DNA of 64,000 nt from Primulina eburnea. Its lineage: Eukaryota; Streptophyta; Magnoliopsida; Lamiales; Gesneriaceae. Positions 47,452-58,694 of the stretch are shown in pieces. Under the pieces are notes generated by a model, which was not told where the DNA came from, did no database searches, and saw nothing but the letters and a program-made list of their open reading frames with translations. The number at the start of each line of letters is the position of its first letter. Positions within the stretch are counted from its first letter, which is position 1. Made by a program: the position numbers and the translations under genes. Location: contig NC_133101.1 of the NCBI RefSeq assembly GCF_022965805.1, forward strand, positions 14,665,054 to 14,729,053, in the 5' to 3' direction.

Positions 47452-50400
47452 TGTAGAACCCGTAAATCAGTCTACGTATAAGCCATGCATAATTCAGGAT
47501 TTTTAAATTTAATTGACTTCATTGCATGATTATTTTAAATGCATTTTTTTGAAGTTAATTATTTTATTATTTCAGTTCAGTAGTTGATTTTTAGCATTTC
47601 AGTTATTTCAGTGAGGCCGGACCGGAGTTGGAGTTTTAAGATAGAATTTAAGATTCGAGAAATATTTCCGAGAGTTAATTTAGCTAGCAAGTAAGTTCAT
47701 TTAAGTTAAAAAGAAGTTTAAGGAATTATTTAAGTTGCTTGAGGGGATTAAGAAATAAGCCCATTTAAGTTGCATAATTAAGGGGTTAGCTCACTAAATT
47801 AATTAAAGGATTAGTGAGGCTTTTAAGAGTTATTAATTTAGTAAATAAACAACACTCCCCGTCCATTTTTAGAAGTGAATTTTCGGCCCCCTTAAGTTGA
47901 TAGCCTATCATTTGCCAACTCATCAACCTTTTGATCAATTCTTTGCATGTAATTAGTAGGATAATTCTAGGATTTTGGGAGCACCACTTAATTAATTATT
48001 AGAGCTTATCCTAGTCTACATTAGCAAGGTAAAAATCGGTCTTACCACTCTAGAATCACCCAAGGGATTATTTGATAGCAACAATAAGTCAAATTTTAAT
48101 GAGTGTGGGACTTGGTCTTGAATTGAGATCCTTTATTTGTGGATCTTGCCTCTCCATAACCACTCCATCATATCCCCTCCCTTAGTCACGAAATTCAGAG
48201 TGTTTTTGAGTGAGGAAAACCTTGGGACTCATAGCTAAGAGAAGGCAAGAAAAATCAAAAGCAAGGAAAGGTAGAGAAGCAAGCAACTCCGCCTCCTCCG
48301 CGCCGTATCGCTTCGTTATTTTCGTTTTCTTTCGAAACGAATCCAAGGCATGTATATATTTTTTCTAAACCTCAATCAAGTCATATTATCAAATATTTTT
48401 CATTACATGATCATGTTTTATTGAGCAAAAACCGAAATCTTAAGCAACTTGAACAAAGAAAAATTCTGTGCAGATTTTTGTTCCACCTTGAGCTTCACGA
48501 TTGGTATGTTTTGTTTCGATTTCAGGGATGGATCTTTCCAGGGGCTCAAAGCTGATTATGGACATGTACTAGGACATGTTAGGGCCATGTTAGAATATTG
48601 GTTTCAGTCCCATGCTTGATGTATAAACCGAATTGACAGCAAGTCCCATAGGTGCAGAAAATGGTGTTCAAAATTTCAGTTTTTATGTCAAGGGGTTGGA
48701 TCTGATCTTGGCTGCCCTAAGGGCTCTTAGCCATGGTTGGATCACTCCCCTAGCAAGTCTAAGACGTGACTAAGTCGCCCTTTTGGTGGCTTGGTCCATG
48801 GTGCATCGGTTTTTAAATCCAACCCAAGAACAGCCCCTGCACCCTTTCGCCCCTCTTCATTTTACAGCATGTGTGTGTTCAATTTGGTGGAATGGTGTGG
48901 ATCTTGGTTGGCCTATGGCCCTTAGCCACGGTCATACCATGCCCTAGATGTCTAGATTGTGCCATGGTCAATGAAATGGTCACTGGAACGAAGCTAGACA
49001 ACCAACGAAGCAAGAACAGCCCCTCCCCTCTCGGTTTCCCTTCTTTTGACAGCAACATGCATTTCGAGTTTGGTGGTTTGGTATGGATCTTGGTTGGCCT
49101 ATGGCTCTTAGCCACGGTTCATACACTGCCCCTAGATGTCTAGATTGTGCCATGGTCAATCAAATGGCCAATGGAACGATCCGTGACAGCAAAACAAGAA
49201 CCATACCCCGACGTGCAGAATTGCTCTCGGGTGAACTCCTTTCGATTGTTTCTGGAATATTTCGAATTGTGGCTGGCCTAGGGCCCTTAGCCATGGTTCA
49301 AATCATTCCTTGGGATGTTGGTAAGAGTCTCTGGTCGGTGGTTCACGCCCCTAATGGCCGATAGTCTCGAAACCAACGCAAGTCTTTTAGTTGCGCAGCT
49401 GCTGGAATTTTACAGCAAGTTGCTGTGTCGGTTCAGAGGCTCGTTCGAGTTCTCGGTCGGCTTTTAGCCTATGGCCTTGGACTGGACATTTCCCCTTTAA
49501 GTTAGGAAGGTCATGTTTTTGGCCGTTCGTCATTCGGATCATTTTTGAAGTCGTACGAGAATTTACGGTGCGATGTGCCAAATTGACTCTCGAAAGAGCG
49601 TTTCTTGTTTTGGCCTCCATTCCACCTAGATTTCGACCATCATAATTTTAGGAGCATTATTTCATTATTTTCAGCGTATTTTAATCATGACATTACGGTG
49701 GTTCAGTGTTGGTTCGCGTTGGTTCGGAGTCATGATTAAATACGAAGTCGTTAGACGTAATTGTCGCATTTTCAAACTAAATTGCATAGTTGGTCAAGTT
49801 TAAGCTATTGCATATTTTTAATTGCACAATTAGGTTGCAGCGAGCCTGGGGGACGATCCAATCCAATCTAGTCGGAAAAATTACAGGATTTTTAATTATG
49901 CCAGTTAATTATATTACGTGCATGAAAAACAGAAAATGATTATTTTTGAGATTTATGCGATATGGCTTGTGGTTCATTCACTATGTGGGAGTATTATTTT
50001 ATACGGTCGCCAGTGACCGCTCAGTTCAGTTTGGTACCACCCGGTCGCCAGTGACCGGCAAGCTCAGTTCAGTTTCAGACTCCCCGGTAGCAGTTACCGA
50101 TCAGTTCAGCTTAGTGTAGTGGCCACAGGCGTAAAACATAATCTCAACAGAAAATTTTACCAGTTATTTCAGTACAGGCTCCAAGGAGCAAACATTTTAA
50201 CTGTGATTATCAGTTCAGTTATGCACGTATTATAATTGTTCAGTACAGATTATTTTCAGCATGAGTATAGATTATTTTCAGTATACCTCATGACATGATA
50301 TTTTATCCCATGCATATTTTACTTCAGATTTTACTCGTTACCTGCGATATATGCATGCTGAGTCTTTAGGCTCACTAGACTTGATTGTTGCAGGTACTGA

Positions 50401-50688
50401 TGAGGCCAGGGCAGAGGACGGGGACCAGTGAGCCAGCTTGGGTCGGCAGTAGTGGCACCCGAAGACCTCAGCGCAGCAGTTGTTATTTTTCCGCAAACAA
50501 TTTAATCAGCCGTTGGACAATTTTTAAATTGTTATTGTTGGCAACTTTATTTTTCTTCCGCTGCAATAATTTGAAACATTGAACTTGATTAATCAGTGAC
50601 TTTATGAATGAGGTCATTTAAGTTCTTTAACAAGAAAATTTTTAAATTTTCCGAAAATTTTCAAAGTAAGTATTTTCAGGCCTTCACA
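47452..50688 (+). repeat. Solo LTR (3237 bp) of another long-LTR family
   Basis: Starts TGTAGAACCCG and ends GGCCTTCACA, with TSD AAATC at 47447-47451 and 50689-50693. The uninterrupted site is in the 5' LTR near 39868. It has no coding; the frames at 48871-49645 are readings of the internal repeats. It shares a short module near 50360 (GAGTCTTTAGGCTCACTAG) with the Tekay-family LTRs. Confidence 0.88.
48700..49480. repeat. Degenerate tandem repeat with GGCCTATGGCC cores in solo LTR
   Basis: About five units of ~150-190 bp, each centred on a core like TTGGCCTATGGCCCTTAGCC followed by CACGGT or CATGGT (near 48700, 48905, 49090, 49270, 49450). The cores are locally palindromic. The second and third units also share CCCTAGATGTCTAGATTGTG. 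Confidence 0.75.
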
Positions 50689-51851
50689 AAATCGATCCTA
50701 GGTACAAGCTGGAATTTGGAAATTGTAATTGGATAAGAGTTGAGTATTTAATTGATGAAAATAAATTAATTGCCACAGGTTTTGATAACCAGGAAGCGCC
50801 GAGGTCTTCGTAATTATTGTGGTAATTTAATTTGAAGGTTAAGGTACGGATTGATCGATTTCTTACAGCGTCTATGTCGACGTGTAATTTAATTGATGTG
50901 AGTTAATTGATTTTATGTGAATTATGTGATTATGTGCTCTTTGTGGAATTTGGATGCAAATTTAAGATTATTCCTCATTTTCTTAAAATAAAACATGATT
51001 TTCAAATATATTGGAATAATCTATGGATTGATATACATTGTTGAGCACACATTCATATTGAGCCCTTCAGTTATTGATACCCGTTGATATTCGATTGAGA
51101 TCTGTATATGATATTATATTGTGTCTTGTGGATTTTGGGCACCTTGACTCGGTCCGGCTTAGGTAGTTGCTGGCATCAAGTATGAAGCCATATCCCTAGA
51201 CACTGTCCGCTGAGTCGTGGACCAGCTCGAGCATATTATGATTGTTGATATCGATCCTTTGACTCCTGATATCCAGACATCTTGCACCCGTACATGCATT
51301 GCATTGATTTCATTACATGTCATTTATATATGCTGTAATTTATTTGATCTTCTTACTGGGGTTTGACCCATGTCCTTTGGGACTGCTGTGGTTTGTTCTG
51401 TGTTTCCATAGCAGGTCATGCAGGTGGTTCGTCTTCGGCTGCTCAGGATGAAGCACCGAGGGGCGCTAGAGCTCTTTGAGTTTTGAGCTCAAGCTTTCAT
51501 TGTTTTTCTCTGTGAGTTCAGTCATCGAGTCCCCAGATATTATATTTATGTATTATGGAGTCTATGTATTACCGGGGTATGCCCCGAGTAGTTGTATATT
51601 GTGTTTGTGGAGGATCGTTGTTGTGATTGTGCCTGGTTGGCATTGTTTCGTATTGGATGTTTGTTGAGGGTTTTGATTTAGTCGTTTTGGTTATTTTATA
51701 TTTTTCCGGTATGTCCTATTTACGGGGAGGTCATGCCGAAATTTCTATTGGGCCAAAAAGCAAAATTTTAACTCGTTTTCGCTGTTTATAATAATTAATC
51801 CTGATTGTGTGTTAATAAAATATTAATCAGGAACAAGTCCCTCACACATTT

Positions 51852-52080
51852 CCTCGATCCCGCCTCGAATAATCGCCTGAAACTAAAAATCAAGGAAAAA
51901 GTTTTAACGTGGATTAACTAAACATATTATAATTTAAAATAATGCAAATTCATAAATCATGAATTAAAACCCAAATTAATGAAATAACCATGCATTAAAA
52001 CCATTTAATACAATACATAAGGAATTTAATAACTTGCATGCATGTGGCTCACGTGGACCTTAAAGTTTTGGGACGTCACA
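51852..52080 (-). repeat. 3' LTR, remaining part, of the 36042-57591 element
   Basis: Continues the LTR broken at 38641 and ends GGGACGTCACA, matching 57363-57591. Confidence 0.88.
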
Positions 52081-54731
52081 ATCTATCCCCCTTAAATTGA
52101 ATTTCGTCCCCGAAATTCGCTTATCCTCGAAAATCCAAAATTTTAGATTCTTAATTCTAGTATCCCAATAATATATGCTTCCGTTGCGCTACTCTGATAA
52201 AAATCTAATTCCTAAGCTGTCAATACGTCTCTTCAATCTTAATTAAATTTCCTATCAAAAACCTCGTCTACGAATCACAACTTAAAGCGACTTATGGCGT
52301 CTTAGTTTTATTTTACTACGACCTCGAATTTTGACTTTTCTCACAATTCCCAATGATAGAAATGGTGGTTCAAACTTATCGTATCTTACTTTCTTTATAC
52401 TTTACCCGTAATGTTCGTCGATCTATTACATTAGCATTTATGCAGTTCAACTTAAGAAATCTTAGCACCAAAAGTTATTGATCAACTTCTATCCTTGGTA
52501 CTACACTCAAAAGTTAAACCTTATCTTAACCCCATAATAATATTGACCTACGATCCTTGAATCGAATCTTTACCTTACGACAACAAACTTACGTAACTTA
52601 ACTATTTACAAGTACATCTCAATTACAAAATTGTTGCAAGTCTTAAATTTGAGTAGTGTTAATCCATAAAACCCAAAATACCCAAAACCAATCTTCAACC
52701 TGTTATATAAAATCTTTCTAACATCAATTACATGCTTAAACTATTCTCTTCCCAATTACAATAAAGTTGGGGCCTAGGACTCTGAACTTTTCTCATCGAA
52801 AAAAATGTCGCATTCTTAAGTATCCTCAATGCTTAATTAATTCTAGCGCATAAAAATTAATAAGTTATCCTATAGTAGCTTTAGACTAACTCCAATAAAT
52901 CAAATTCACTTATAAACCATGGCGTTCTAGAATCCCCATGTCAAGATTTTAGATTTCTTACTCGATAAAAAACCTTAATATTCATCTATTGGTAATCCAT
53001 GTTGAACGCAACTAATCCCCTTTTGTTTTTATTTCACCCAAAGCCTCCGTATGAACACCCATATCCGTACATTTGCAATTCAAACTTACGCAACCCAAAT
53101 AGTTTTGGATAACATAATTCCAAACAAACACCTTCACTTATTCCCAAGTTGCTTAATGGATTACAAAATTTCCTCAAGACAAGGCGTCTATCTCAATCCT
53201 TACATGAATCTATCTAGTAACCTAACCGTCAATCATACCCAACTTTCTAGAAAAATCAAATTCCAATAAAGTATAGTCCTAACAGTTAAGATCATAACTA
53301 AAACTTATGACACCTCAAACTTCAGTTCCCAACAATCCGTTATCTCAATGTCTACTCTTATAACTTAACTAACTACTCAACTATACCTTAAATCGTCATC
53401 ACATTAAATTGTTAATTTGCCACAACGTTTTTTCACCAACGCTTAAATTTTCAAGTCCGACATTGATTCATCCAACAATGTCCTTGATTACCATTTCTTA
53501 TAACATTATAACCCAGATATATAAAGGTTCTAAATATCCTTCTAGCCTAAATCACCGAAAATTCCTATCATTTTAAACATTCAATTTTCACTTACCGCTA
53601 AACTAATTTCTCCAATCCCTTAACAATTGCAAAATAAATTCCTAATTTTCTTGACAATTACTCAACCTTGTCAATAATTTTGAAAATCCTACAATTACCC
53701 ATAAGTCCTTGGCATTCCTAATTCCATCTTATAGATTTCTCGTAACATAAAGTTCAATAATTTTAAGCTTATTAAACCCAAAGTCAATTCCATAACCTCG
53801 AAAAGCTACTGATCTTACTCAAGTGTTCCTCAAAAGTTCGAACTCAATCCTCAAAAATTTCGAAATTTGTAATTTGGTCCTTAAAGTTCTCAAAAATTAT
53901 AATTTTTGCCCTACAACTCTTCTAATTTTGCATTTTAGGTCCCCATAAAATTTTCGATTTTAGCCTCATAAAACCTAAAATTCTCGAAACTCAGAATTTA
54001 ATCCCAAACTTCGGTAAATTTTGAAAATAGTCCTTTAGATTTTTTTTTTGCGCTTAGGTCCTCAATATATTGGTTATTGCAATTAGGTCCTTAAAGTTCT
54101 CAATTCGTGCAATTCAATCCTTATAACTAATCTTACATTTCCATCAATACTTAAAATCCCAAATTATACTCTTTTTTTTTTTACTTCTAAAGGTCGTCAC
54201 AGATTTCGAATCATTAATCCTTATACGAAGTTTTCAAAACTTAACTCATCTAGTAACCACGAATCATCAGTGTTAAAAAATTTTACTTCCCAAAAGCATT
54301 CAGAATTTTCATGACTAACTTATGACTCGAAGAGTAGAACATCAGTGCTTAATAACCAAAAATCAATATACTCAAATCGCTATCAACACTTTGTAACGCC
54401 CAAAAGCTAAATTCTTAATCATGTCCAAGTCCACCACGCCAACATGCAAGAAAATTAAATAATATCTCATTTCATGTCGTAACATGCATAAAAATTTTAA
54501 AGATCCAATCTCAATTCATAACGACATATATACATGTACTCTAAAACGTATGTCATGTAAACATACAGGTGATTGCATTAAAACATGCACATGCTGAAAT
54601 CATGACTTGAATTCTTAATACATGAAATAATTTAAAATCTTAAAACTTACAGACTTGAGGTGTGACTTCGTGAGCTTCTTGCGACTGGAAGTAGGCGTAA
54701 CCCTTTACAAAAACACCGCTCTGATACCAAC
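52081..54731 (-). other. Internal region, leader and PBS of the coding-free 36042-57591 element
   Basis: 2.65 kb, AT-rich, with no retroviral motif in any frame. The purine tract (minus AAGGGGGATAGAT) is at 52081-52093. The leader at about 54640-54716 and the PBS at 54718-54731 (minus GTTGGTATCAGAGC) match the Tekay-like family. The plus-strand frame at 53051-53269 has no recognisable content. Confidence 0.8.
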
Positions 54732-57591
54732 TGTAACGTACCGTACTTTTGCTATTTAAAATTTGCGGAAAAATTAAAAATTTTATTGAATGTAAAAATA
54801 CTTTCAATGTTTGCCATAAAATACCTCAACCAAGTCCCCCATAAGACATGGTTGCTCAAAATAACTTCGATAAAATTTGCTCACAAAAGGTTTACTCAAA
54901 GTGTTTCCATCAAACATGAAATCAGAGTAATTTAACTTTTGCATAAAAACATAAACATTGCGGTCCTCGGGTTAGCCTCTCGCTCAGTCCAAGCCTGCCC
55001 CTTGGTCGCCACCTCCTGTCTCCTCATCAACATACTCACCTGCATCGATCAAGTCTAGTGAGTCTAAAGACTCAACACGTATAAACTGGGAAATAGCTAG
55101 TACTACATAATAAAACCGCATGCAACTTTAAAATAGAGCGTACATACTAAAACTTGAACTTTCATAACGTAACTTGAACATACGTACATACATAGACGTG
55201 CCATAACTTGAAAGCTTTCATAAGCATACTTGCATAACTAAACTTACTTAAACATACATGACTTTATTTTGCGTAGATGTATGTTTCAAAGCAAGTGGCC
55301 CATAACATAATAAATGCCTGAACATACAAACCACAGTACTGGGCTGACAGGGACGTATCCACTGCCACATACATGAGATCTTTGTTCATAATTTAACGGG
55401 CTGGTTGGTTCACGTTCATAATTTAACGCTTTCCAACCTCGACCTAACCCGTTCATAATTTAATGGGCGGATTGGTCTCCGTTCATAATGTAACGGGCGG
55501 ATTGGTCGCCGTTCATAATTTAACGCTTTCCAATCCTAATATAATTTTGGTCACAAGACATTTAGCATACCTCCAAAAACTTAAAATATTTTCTTTGCAC
55601 GTCATCATACTTACTTGACGTTGAGGGACTCGTTGGACTTCGACTGGGTCCGTTGCTGCGACATACTAACATGAAATTGCATACTTAACTTGCATAACTT
55701 AGACGTAGAAATTAAACTTACTCTCAAGCTCAATCATTCCTTAGGACATTTTACAATTTCTCATGGCACGACCTTGATAACCCTTGCACTAAACCATGAC
55801 ATCGAACCTCAAAGTATACTAAAATATTTTTCCCAAAAAACGAAGGACACGGACCCCGTGCCTGGGTCCGTCTAGACTCTGTAAAAAGACATCGAAAAGG
55901 AGGAGGGGCACGGACCCCGTGCCTGGTCCCTGTGGGGGTCCGTGTAGCCTCGGGAATTTGGCACTGCGAAAGAAACAAAGGCACGGACCCCGTGCCCTGG
56001 TCCGTGAGGGGGTCCGTGTACCTACGGGAAGTGCAAACTCACGAAATTCCAATACATACGATGCTTATCACTCTAGACTCGATTGTCCGGACCATAAACC
56101 GACACCCCGAGACCCATCTTAGCATGCCATAACATCGACCAAATTCGTACAAACACCCAAAGCAATAACGTTCACCCTACGACACATACAATTCAAAACG
56201 TAGCAATTGACACCAAGTCGTTTCATACGACTTCTAATGTATTCGAGTGCCTATCGACACTAAACGACGTATCAATTAACATCCCAACATCATACTACTC
56301 ATAACTAGACGCAGCAACGATCACCCGTCGATCCCCAACGAAGCCTGCAACAATAAAATCTCAAGAACATATCAATACATACTTTTCTGAAAAACGCAAT
56401 TTGAGCAGTCCCACGAAAAACATCATAACTCACTCAATGTTTATCCAAATATTTCGAATTCTATATCAAATCGAAGGCATCGAAATGTTCTACAATTTTC
56501 TAGTTGAAAGTTTTCTCAAAATCCCGACGGAAAAATCGCAGTTTTTAACAGAACAGTAAGTTACGAGATTTCAGATCTAAAAAGTATTTCAAAACGCATT
56601 CAAACCATTTTCCGCTCAAACGACGAATGTCACACATGAATTTTTACGCATAAAAATAACACAACACATAATATGACAAGATCGATGCAGAAAGAATAGA
56701 ATATACGTGCCTTTAAATCTTTAACGTTACCGAAACGACGATACCGAAGCGGGGATGATGCGAGGCCGATCCGGGACGACTTGTGGCGCTTTTCTTTCGA
56801 CAAAAATGATCGAGAATTGCTGAAATGATGAAGGGGAAAGGGTGGTGGCTGCTACTCTTCAAGAACCCTACCCTTTTTTTGAAAAGGTGAAAATGAAGAA
56901 TGTGTATGTGCAAATGAAGTATGTGTGACTTATGGGTGTGGTGTGTGTTATTGTGTGTGTGTGCGTGAGTTAATAATAAAAATAGAGGTAATTAAGGGCT
57001 AAATTGCGCTTAAGTAATAATTAATTGCCTAATTAAGAGATAATCATGCATGGTAAATAATTAATAATGGGACAAAAATTGTGCTTAATTAATAATTAAT
57101 TGCCTAATTAGGGGATAATCATGCATGAGTAAATAATTAATAATAAAATAATACTAATCTAATACTAACTTTTCTAACCCCTCTAATTTAAAATAAAATG
57201 CATAAGTGACACATATTTAAAAGTTTGAAAACTCATAAAATCACTTAATATCAAATTAGGCTTTAAAATTGCTAGAAACTAAATAAATCATTTAAAATGA
57301 CACTTTGACTTAAAATAAAATACCCCATTTTAAAATCTCCTAAATCGTCGCCGGTCTCATTTCCTCGATCCCGCCTCGAATAATCGCCTGAAACTAAAAA
57401 TCAAGGAAAACGTTTTAACGTGGATTAACTAAACATATTATAATTTAAAATAATGCAAATTCATAAATCATGAATTAAAACCCAAATTAATGAAATAACC
57501 ATCCATTAAAACCATTTAATACAATACATAAAGAATTTAATAACTTGCATGCATGTGGCTCACGTGGACATTAAAGTTTTGGGACGTCACA
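54732..57591 (-). repeat. 5' LTR of the 36042-57591 element (2860 bp)
   Basis: Near-identical to the split LTR at 36042-38641/51852-52080. Carries the palindromes (55384-55523, with one extra copy compared with the other LTR) and the hairpin array 55845-56030. Flanked by AGGAT at 57592-57596. Confidence 0.9.
55845..56030. repeat. Hairpin array, three CACGGACCCCGTGCC-type units
   Basis: Matches the array at 37125-37310 almost exactly; both are part of the same element's LTR pair. Confidence 0.85.
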
Positions 57592-57713
57592 AGGATACTT
57601 CTGAACTTGAGCAATTTCAATGTTGAGACTCAAATGCTATACATCGTATCAGTAAAATTGCATCAAAGCAATTCAATACTAAAATCAGCAAACTTTGAAA
57701 AGTTAACAATCAC

Positions 57714-57830
57714 CAGGATCGTAACGAGGCTACCAGAAGCGACCGCCACCAGATTCTCTTCGGACCAAGCAACAGCGTTCGGATAACAAGGCGCTGATAC
57801 GAGCACCGCTGCTTGGAAGCGGGAAGACAT
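57714..57830 (-). pseudogene. Exon 1 of the TFIIIC delta-like gene (intact piece)
   Basis: The ATG at 57830 opens 39 codons (MSSRFQAAVLVSAPCYPNAV, then AWSEENLVAVASGSLVTIL) ending in phase 0 at a GTGATT donor (57713-57712). It joins in frame to exon 2 (NPAKPSGAGCRGVI), recreating the first WD40 blade. No defect is visible in this exon. The next exon in line (unit B) is 22 kb away and carries a 2-bp deletion. Confidence 0.85.
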
Positions 57831-58694
57831 TGTTGAAGAGAATTGAAACAGAAAGCAGAGCGGCGTTTTATTATTTTGGAGTGAAGCGGATTCGATGCTT
57901 CGACCTACTTTGTGAAACAGCTCGAATAGTCCAAATCGAATTACACCATATAACCTACATATATTTGTATTTCCTAGACTAGACTAGAAGACTAAAAAAA
58001 ATCTTCTATTTTATATTATTAAAAAAAATAAAAATATTTATTTTTATGTGGATTTAGGGATTTCTCGCTTAGAGGGAAAAAACAATGGATATTGAGGAAG
58101 CAACAAGCATTGAAGAAATGAAGTTGAAACATTAGTCAATCTCATGCATTACCCAATTTAGGGGTGAGTAGAAACCAAATCCAAATCAAATAGTTGGTTT
58201 GGTTTTTAGTCGATCGATTTATATTGGTTTTTAAAATTAATCATATCGAAAAAATTTGTTTTGTTCAAAGTTTTGGTGAAAAATCCTAACCGAACAAATT
58301 TTATAAATATATAATATTTTTAATTATATACATATTATTTTATTTTATGTCATATAATTGATATTATGAAAGTTTGATGATTGGTATTGGTGGCACATTT
58401 TATAAAGCTAAAAAAAATTGACCATTATCCCGTGACCATTATCCCGTTCAATCTTCACAAGTATTTATTGATCTTCATGATGTTTTTGGAAAAGGTTAAA
58501 AACCTCGAGCAAGAAATCTTGGATGCGAGTGAATTTACTCTTACCACATACCCAAGTTGGATAAACATAAAAGATAAATGTCTTTCTTTCTTTAAAGTGT
58601 GATAATGGATGATATTGAAGCTATTTCTAAAAGTTGAACTATTGAAAACTTATATTTATCTATTTATAATAGCTAGTTTTGAAAATTTAAATTA
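57831..58694. other. Upstream region of the broken TFIIIC delta-like gene
   Basis: The ~50 bp just upstream of the ATG at 57830 would be its 5' UTR and promoter side (minus), but no clear TATA box was placed. Around 58155-58300 is a degenerate low-complexity repeat of GGTTTGGTTTTT type. The 73-codon plus-strand frame at 58381-58602 has no recognised domain and is probably chance. Confidence 0.45.

Larger units (their letters stand above)
38642..51846 (+). mobile_element. Tekay/Del-like chromovirus (Ty3/gypsy) with gag and pol, two later insertions in its 3' LTR
   Basis: TSD CATTT lies at 38637-38641 and 51847-51851. The 5' LTR is 38642-41034, the iMet PBS 41038-41049, gag 41299-42663, pol 42660-45988 (two frameshifts), the purine tract 46051-46065 and the 3' LTR 46066-51846. 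Removing the 3237-bp solo LTR and the 182-bp MITE leaves about 9.8 kb with LTRs near 2.35-2.4 kb. The chromodomain-like tail of integrase supports the chromovirus assignment. Confidence 0.9.
46066..51846 (+). repeat. 3' LTR of the 38642-51846 element, expanded by two insertions
   Basis: The LTR matches 38642-41034 but is interrupted at 47111-47292 (MITE, TSD TTTTAGTCG) and 47452-50688 (solo LTR, TSD AAATC). After subtraction it is about 2348 bp. The difference from the 5' LTR is mainly the TA run and one ~20-bp repeat. Confidence 0.9.
36042..57591 (-). mobile_element. Coding-free long-LTR retrotransposon inserted in intron 1 of the broken gene, itself interrupted
   Basis: LTRs are 36042-38641 plus 51852-52080 (3' LTR, split) and 54732-57591 (5' LTR). 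TSD AGGAT is present at 36037-36041 and 57592-57596. The empty site AGGAT survives at 31981-31985 in unit A. The internal region 52081-54731 has leader, PBS and purine tract but no retroviral coding. Without the inner insertion the element is about 8.3 kb. Confidence 0.9.
23813..57830 (-). pseudogene. TFIIIC subunit delta-like (TFIIIC90/GTF3C4-type) WD40 protein gene, broken
   Basis: A spliced host gene can be traced over about 15 exons. The N-terminus has WD40 strands and the C-terminus a cysteine-rich putative zinc finger (CSFC...RCFVSMQLC...FCMCC), the layout of the TFIIIC delta family, which helps recruit RNA polymerase III to tRNA-type genes. Exon 1 is at 57714-57830. Exons 2-12 are present twice (unit B 31998-36041, unit A 25159-31997), and exons 13 onward lie at 25055-23813. 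Both units have several independent lesions, so no order of splicing gives a full-length protein. About 21.5 kb of nested retroelements separate exon 1 from exon 2. A functional copy presumably exists elsewhere. Family assignment rests on recognised motifs, not on a search. Confidence 0.8.

Noticed and set aside
48871..49645. Several 65-93-codon frames inside the 3.2-kb solo LTR
   Set aside because: They follow the degenerate internal repeats, appear on both strands and match no known protein.
57553..57786. 77-codon plus-strand frame
   Set aside because: It is antisense to exon 1 of the TFIIIC delta-like gene and crosses the LTR edge at 57591.
58381..58602. 73-codon plus-strand frame as a small gene
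   Set aside because: No domain, no homologous context, AT-rich surroundings and a nearby low-complexity repeat; length is within chance.
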